Source: a virus. Taken from it: 24,668 nt of DNA. Position 1 is the stretch's first letter. Each line of letters starts with the position of its first letter. Positions 21,058 to 24,668 of this stretch are shown here, piece after piece. Where the stretch lies: positions 1 through 24,668 of the IMG/VR virus record IMGVR_UViG_3300008267_010481; one strand, written 5' to 3'. The position numbers and the translations under genes are program-made. The notes below the pieces were generated by a model. The model worked only from the letters and a program-made list of their open reading frames with translations. It had not been told where the DNA came from and made no database searches.

Positions 21058-21711
21058 ATGAGACTTACAAAAGAAACTTATAACATTCTCAAGAATTTTG
21101 CTGCGATCAATTCAAACATCTTGATCAATCCCGGCAATACCTTGAAGACCATGAGCTCCGGTAAAAACATCTATGCCGAGGCTCGCGTAGCAGAGGACTT
21201 TGATGTTGCTGTTCCCATCTGGGATCTAAACAAATTCCTCGGAGTAATCAGCATGTTTGCAAATCCAGATCTGGAATTTTACGAGACCTATGTCGTAATT
21301 TCCAACGGTCGTTCGAGCGTGAAGTATTTCTATTCAGAGCCAACACTTCTTACTGTACCCACAAGAGAAGTGAAGATGCCTAAAACGGCAATTAAGTTTG
21401 ATCTTGATGAAAAGGATCTGAATGAAGTTCTCAAAGCCGCCAATATTCTTCAGGTTAGCGACTTTAACCTTATCGGTGAAAGTGGTAGGTTCTACATCAC
21501 TGTAGACGATGCAAGCCAGAGCACAAGCAACAGTTTTGAGATTGTTTTGGACGAGAACTACAGCGGTCCAGATTTTCAGGGGACCATCAACGTATCCGAG
21601 ATTAAGTTTATTCCAGGATCGTATACCGTGGAATTGACGGATACAGTTATTTCTAAGTTTACGCATAAGAACTTTGATCTATCCTATTACGTCGCAATCA
21701 AGCGGGGATAA
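21058..21711 (+). CDS. 45: Sliding clamp gp45
   Basis: The DNA polymerase processivity clamp, a ring-shaped trimer loaded by gp44/62; it also activates late transcription with gp55. I place the start at ATG 21058, giving 217 residues, because MRLTKETYNILKNFAAINSN aligns with the T4 gp45 N-terminus (MKLSKDTTALLKNFATINSG), and because the promoter just upstream would start transcription after the alternative ATG at 21040, which adds six residues. Other matching segments are AEDFDVAVPIWDLNKFLGVI (T4: SDVIDFDVAIYDLNGFLGIL) and a C-terminal SYYVAIKRG (T4: NYVVALEAD). It ends two bases before the GTG of gene 44. Confidence 0.93.
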   Translation: MRLTKETYNILKNFAAINSNILINPGNTLKTMSSGKNIYAEARVAEDFDVAVPIWDLNKFLGVISMFANPDLEFYETYVVISNGRSSVKYFYSEPTLLTVPTREVKMPKTAIKFDLDEKDLNEVLKAANILQVSDFNLIGESGRFYITVDDASQSTSNSFEIVLDENYSGPDFQGTINVSEIKFIPGSYTVELTDTVISKFTHKNFDLSYYVAIKRG

Positions 21712-21713
21712 AC

Positions 21714-22658
21714 GTGACAGACATCAATAATTTGCTTTGGGTCGAAAAGTATCGACCCAAGACGCTGTCGGATTGCATTCTTCCGGTAGATCTTTCCATT
21801 GTTTTTAATGGGATGATCAAGGAAGGAACCATTCCAAACATGTTGCTGTATGGCAAGGCCGGTACGGGAAAGACTACGGTCGCCCGTGCGCTTGCCAATG
21901 ACATTGGAGCAGACAGCATCATAATCAACTGCTCAGAGGAAAATGGCATTGACACACTTCGCACCAAGATCCGAAACTATTGTTCAACTGTATCTTTGAA
22001 TGGTGGTCTCAAGGTGGTAATCCTTGACGAGTTTGACTACGCCAACCAAAATTCAGTTCAACCTGCTTTGCGTGGTGCTATTGAGGAGTTTTCTAAAAAC
22101 TGCAGATTCATCATGACCTGCAACTACAAAAACAGGGTCATCGATCCACTGCATTCGCGGTGCACTGTAATTGATTTTACAGTTCCCTCGGCGGAAAAGT
22201 CCCAACTAGCAATGGGTGTCCTTAAGCGAGTAGAGCACATCCTAACTACTGAAAAGGTTTCATATGACACTCCAGTTCTTGTTAATCTCATCAAGAAGCA
22301 TTTTCCGGACATTCGCCGCACTATTAATGAGCTTCAGCGGTATTCTTCTTCTGGAAGAATTGATGTTGGCATACTGGCACAGGGTAGCTGCGACTCATAC
22401 AAAGAACTTCTTGGATACATGAAGGCCAAGGATTTTGCATCATGCCGTAAGTGGACGATGCAAAATATTGACCTCAACACTACAGAGTTTTTCCGAAAGC
22501 TGTATAATGAGTTGTATAATGTGCTCAAGCCAAGCTCAATCCCACAGGCAATATTGATTATTGCTGAGTATCAGTATAAGGCTTCATTTGTAGCCGATCA
22601 GGAAATCAATACGATGGCCATGATTGTTCAAATTATGATGGACTGTGAGTTTAACTGA
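21714..22658 (+). CDS. 44: Clamp loader large subunit gp44 (AAA+ ATPase)
   Basis: A 314-residue AAA+ ATPase, matching T4 gp44 (319). Four copies join one gp62 to load the gp45 clamp at primer ends. It begins with NLLWVEKYRPKTLSDCI (T4-like clamp loader N-terminus), Walker A GKAGTGKT at 47-54, Walker B VVILDEFD at 101-108, the SRC arginine-finger motif HSRC at 147-150, and a C-terminal helical collar region. GTG 21714 is the start, helped by GCGGGG about seven bases upstream in the end of gene 45. The stop overlaps the gene 62 ATG by one base. Confidence 0.96.
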   Translation: MTDINNLLWVEKYRPKTLSDCILPVDLSIVFNGMIKEGTIPNMLLYGKAGTGKTTVARALANDIGADSIIINCSEENGIDTLRTKIRNYCSTVSLNGGLKVVILDEFDYANQNSVQPALRGAIEEFSKNCRFIMTCNYKNRVIDPLHSRCTVIDFTVPSAEKSQLAMGVLKRVEHILTTEKVSYDTPVLVNLIKKHFPDIRRTINELQRYSSSGRIDVGILAQGSCDSYKELLGYMKAKDFASCRKWTMQNIDLNTTEFFRKLYNELYNVLKPSSIPQAILIIAEYQYKASFVADQEINTMAMIVQIMMDCEFN

Positions 22659-23038
22659 TGGAACTCAAAGATTATCTCAACAGCATCAATTACAATAAAA
22701 AAGCCTTGATGGACAACGATGAAAAGGCAGAAAAGGTCTATCCACCATATATTGTAAATCGATGTTTTTCGTTTTTTTCAGATACCATATTTCACGCAAA
22801 TGTCGTCAACTGCAATTGGACTCTTGATAAGAAGCTGCAGTTTGATTTTTATAGGCTTTCAATAAGAAAGAATAAGCGGTTTTCTCCTTGGGTCAAAAAA
22901 GAAGCAGATAGCAATGTAGACCTTATAAAACAGGCTTATGGATATACAGAACAGAAGGCTAGAGAAGTCCTAAATATATTGCGTCCAGAAGATATTGAAG
23001 CAATTAAAAAATCCATGGACACAGGTGGAACAAAATAA
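22658..23038 (+). CDS. 62: Clamp loader small subunit gp62
   Basis: A 126-residue protein corresponding to T4 gp62, the non-ATPase subunit of the clamp loader. Matching blocks are VNRCFSFFSDTIFHAN and LDKKLQFDFYRLSIRK (T4: NKCLSGFLDTIMFAN, LDNKMQYDFLINTVRK), RFSPWVKKE (T4: RFSPWLRKE), YGYTEQKAREVLNIL and EDIEAIKKSMDTGG. It is markedly shorter than T4 gp62 (187 residues), as appears common in aquatic T4-like phages, and seems intact at both ends. It shares TGATG with gene 44, so the 4:1 subunit ratio may depend on coupled translation. Confidence 0.93.
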   Translation: MELKDYLNSINYNKKALMDNDEKAEKVYPPYIVNRCFSFFSDTIFHANVVNCNWTLDKKLQFDFYRLSIRKNKRFSPWVKKEADSNVDLIKQAYGYTEQKAREVLNILRPEDIEAIKKSMDTGGTK

Positions 23039-23053
23039 TATAAGGACTGTGCT

Positions 23054-23479
23054 ATGTCGGATGTTTCTGATAAAATTTTTAATAACGTAGGCGTACATAT
23101 TAATCTTCTTGATGATGAAGATTACATGGTAATTAAAGAAACCCTTTCAAGAATAGGTGTTTCGCCTAAAGGTAAAAACATCCTGTACCAGTCCTGCCAT
23201 TTGATCCATAAAAATGATGTTTATATAATTGCACACTTCAAGGAACTTTTTTCTCTGGATGGATTGCCATCAAATGTCTCCGAAGAAGACATAAAAAGAA
23301 GAAATGCCATCGTAAAGCTTTTAGAGGATTGGGATCTCCTTGAGGTAGTTGATAAGAAAAAAATAGAAGACAAGATGCCAATCAACGGCATTAAAATTAT
23401 TAAGTATGGTGAAAAAGAAAACTGGGAATTGATTCCAAAATTTAATCCCGGTACACTGCGTAAATTTTTTAATTCATAA
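23054..23479 (+). CDS. regA: RegA translational repressor
   Basis: A 141-residue RegA homologue (T4: 122). RegA binds the initiation region of many early phage mRNAs, including those of genes 44 and 45, and blocks translation. Matching segments are YMVIKETLSRIGVS and NILYQSCHLIHKNDVYIIAH (T4: FLKVKETLTRMGIA, KVLYQSCHILQKKGLYYIVH), FKELFSLDGLPSNVSEED then AIVKLLEDWDLLEVV, and a C-terminal NWELIPKFNPG. A ribosome-binding site AAGGA lies seven bases before the ATG. It has a longer N-terminus than T4 RegA. Being the last gene of the clamp block is canonical. Confidence 0.95.
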   Translation: MSDVSDKIFNNVGVHINLLDDEDYMVIKETLSRIGVSPKGKNILYQSCHLIHKNDVYIIAHFKELFSLDGLPSNVSEEDIKRRNAIVKLLEDWDLLEVVDKKKIEDKMPINGIKIIKYGEKENWELIPKFNPGTLRKFFNS

Positions 23480-23487
23480 GGAAGCAA

Positions 23488-24668
23488 ATGTACAATTTAA
23501 CTTTGAGCATGATCGTGAAGAACGAGGCTCCAAACATCGAAAGATGCCTCGAATCAGTCGCCCCGTTTATTGATTACTACGTAATTTGTGATACCGGATC
23601 CACGGACAACACAAAAGAAGTAATCAAAAACTTCTTTGAAAAGAAAGGTATTCCGGGAGAAATTTTAGACCATGAGTGGAAACACTTTGGACACAATAGA
23701 ACCTTGGCGCTTAAGGCTTGTCATGGAAAAACCAAATGGGCATTGATGATCGACGCGGATGAGGCATTGATGATCGACGCGGATGATTTTATCAATGGAA
23801 AACTACCCGTAGAAAAATTTGATGATTCTATTGATGGTTATGTTGTTAAGATCAAACGTGGACCATTTGAGTGGTATCGTGCCCAAATTTTTAATCTTGG
23901 CAAAAAGCTTTGGTGGTATGAAGAGCCTTTGCATGAGTATGCTATTTGCGAGCAGCCAATGAAAGTTGAAAAGCTTGAAGGCGATTATGGGTGGGAAGTC
24001 AGAACCGAAGGATGTCGATCCCGTGAATCTGGCGGCGATGACAGAGAAAAGTATCGTAAAGATTACATGTTTCTCAAAAAATACATTGAAGAACATCCTG
24101 ACAATGTAAGAACCCAGTTTTACTTAGCCCAGTCTGCTTTTGATGCTCACATGTTTGATGTTGCAGAACAAGAATATGAAAAGCGGGCCGGAATGGGTGG
24201 TTGGGTGGAGGAAGTATTCTATTCATGGATGCGTGTTGGAATTTGTAGAGAATTACAAGAAAAACCTCTTGAACATGTCATCGACGCCTTTATGAAGGCA
24301 TATGATACCCTACCGACAAGATCGGAACCATTTTGGCAAATGTCATGCATATACAGAAAGCATAACAGACCAAGAAGCGCATTCGTTATGGCGATGCATG
24401 GTCTCCAGATTCCTCTGCCACAAGACAACATTCTTTTCGTGGACACCGGAGTATACACATGGGGAATTTTGGATGAGGTTGCAACAACCGCTGCACACGC
24501 AGGAAAATATCATCTAGGTTTAGAAGCAACAAATAAACTACTATCCGAACCACATCTTCCAGAAGATCAGAGAGAGCGTGTTTCCAACAATAGAAAACTA
24601 TATCTGGAAGCAGTTACAAAATTTAATGTGCAGATCGCAGAACAGCAACAAAAAGTTTTAGAAAAACA
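23488..24668 (+). CDS. GT2-type glycosyltransferase with helical-repeat C-terminus (3' end outside window)
   Basis: An open frame of at least 393 residues running off the window. AAGGA at 23478-23482 places the start at ATG 23488. The N-terminal domain is a GT2, GT-A fold: LTLSMIVKNEAPNIERCLES near 4-23, YYVICDTGSTDNTKEVI, and a WALMIDADE metal-binding DxD block near 83-91. This block is duplicated by a 24-base tandem repeat, giving two consecutive MIDAD motifs. After ELHEYA-like EEPLHEYAIC comes a helical region with repeat-like segments (VRTQFYLAQSAFDAHMFDVA, FWQMSCIYRKHNRPRSAF) suggestive of TPRs. Sugar and acceptor are unknown. It follows regA by eight bases and is a further glycosyltransferase outside the main island. 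Confidence 0.88.
   Translation, partial: MYNLTLSMIVKNEAPNIERCLESVAPFIDYYVICDTGSTDNTKEVIKNFFEKKGIPGEILDHEWKHFGHNRTLALKACHGKTKWALMIDADEALMIDADDFINGKLPVEKFDDSIDGYVVKIKRGPFEWYRAQIFNLGKKLWWYEEPLHEYAICEQPMKVEKLEGDYGWEVRTEGCRSRESGGDDREKYRKDYMFLKKYIEEHPDNVRTQFYLAQSAFDAHMFDVAEQEYEKRAGMGGWVEEVFYSWMRVGICRELQEKPLEHVIDAFMKAYDTLPTRSEPFWQMSCIYRKHNRPRSAFVMAMHGLQIPLPQDNILFVDTGVYTWGILDEVATTAAHAGKYHLGLEATNKLLSEPHLPEDQRERVSNNRKLYLEAVTKFNVQIAEQQQKVLEK
23739..23786 (+). repeat. Perfect 24-base tandem duplication inside the GT2 gene
   Basis: Bases 23739-23762 and 23763-23786 are identical (start GGCATTGATGATCGACGCGG). The unit is eight codons long, so the frame is kept and the metal-binding segment ALMIDADE/D appears twice in a row. 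Relatives have one copy. Confidence 0.95.

Noticed and set aside
1-24668. tRNA genes, CRISPR arrays, insertion sequences, attachment sites
   Set aside because: No cloverleaf-like CCA-ended segment, regularly spaced repeat, transposase, integrase or flanking direct repeat was seen on reading either strand. Intergenic space is too short for most of these.

Overview
The window is a piece of a T4-type myovirus genome (tailed phage with contractile tail). The diagnosis rests on collinear T4 core genes that I recognise by sequence: prohead protease (21, C-terminus only), scaffold (22), major capsid protein (23), UvsW and UvsY, late sigma factor (55), the Mre11/Rad50-like pair (47, 46), sliding clamp (45), clamp loader (44, 62) and RegA. 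The order 21-22-23, then uvsW/uvsY, then 55-47-46-45-44-62-regA, resembles aquatic T4-like phages such as cyanophages rather than coliphage T4. No photosynthesis or other host-specific marker is present, so the host cannot be named. Coding is very dense: there is no gene-free stretch above about 100 bases, and I see no tRNA, CRISPR array, integrase or transposase.

Layout. (1) 1-4251, plus strand: head morphogenesis genes, a gene of unknown function between 21 and 22, and a gp19-like tail tube family protein after a strong terminator. (2) 4248-6873, minus strand: uvsY, uvsW and a protein with an Sm-like N-terminal domain; this block converges on the structural block at a shared TTAA. (3) 6874-6972: a divergent promoter region with a perfect 8+8 inverted repeat. 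(4) 6973-17193, plus strand: an AT-rich, tightly packed glycan island with glycosyltransferases of families GT25, GT11, GT10, GT17 and GT9-like, a DUF5672 GT-like protein, a DUF6165 protein, three SDR-type sugar-nucleotide epimerases and three methyltransferases. (5) 17211-23479, plus strand: late sigma factor, recombination and replication genes, with two small genes between 46 and 45. (6) 23488 to the end: a GT2 glycosyltransferase with a helical repeat-like C-terminus, open at the window edge.

How they work together. UvsW/UvsY and gp46/gp47 serve recombination-dependent replication; gp45/44/62 are the clamp system; gp45 plus gp55 also drive late transcription at TATAAATA-type promoters, one of which lies before gene 23. 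The island looks able to make or remodel sugar nucleotides, transfer several different sugars and cap them by methylation. It could modify the host surface or the virion itself; which one is not visible here.

Most noteworthy: (a) the glycan island wedged between uvsY and gene 55; (b) repeated promoters with a 16-base spacer whose expected start site falls on or near the start codon, suggesting leaderless or very short-leader mRNAs; (c) three separate indel lesions in otherwise recognisable genes: a deletion plus frameshift in gene 23, an in-frame loss of the catalytic segment in a GDP-mannose 3,5-epimerase-like gene, and a 24-base duplication doubling the DxD motif of the GT2 gene. The lesions may be mis-assembly of a mixed population or real variation, and reads would decide.
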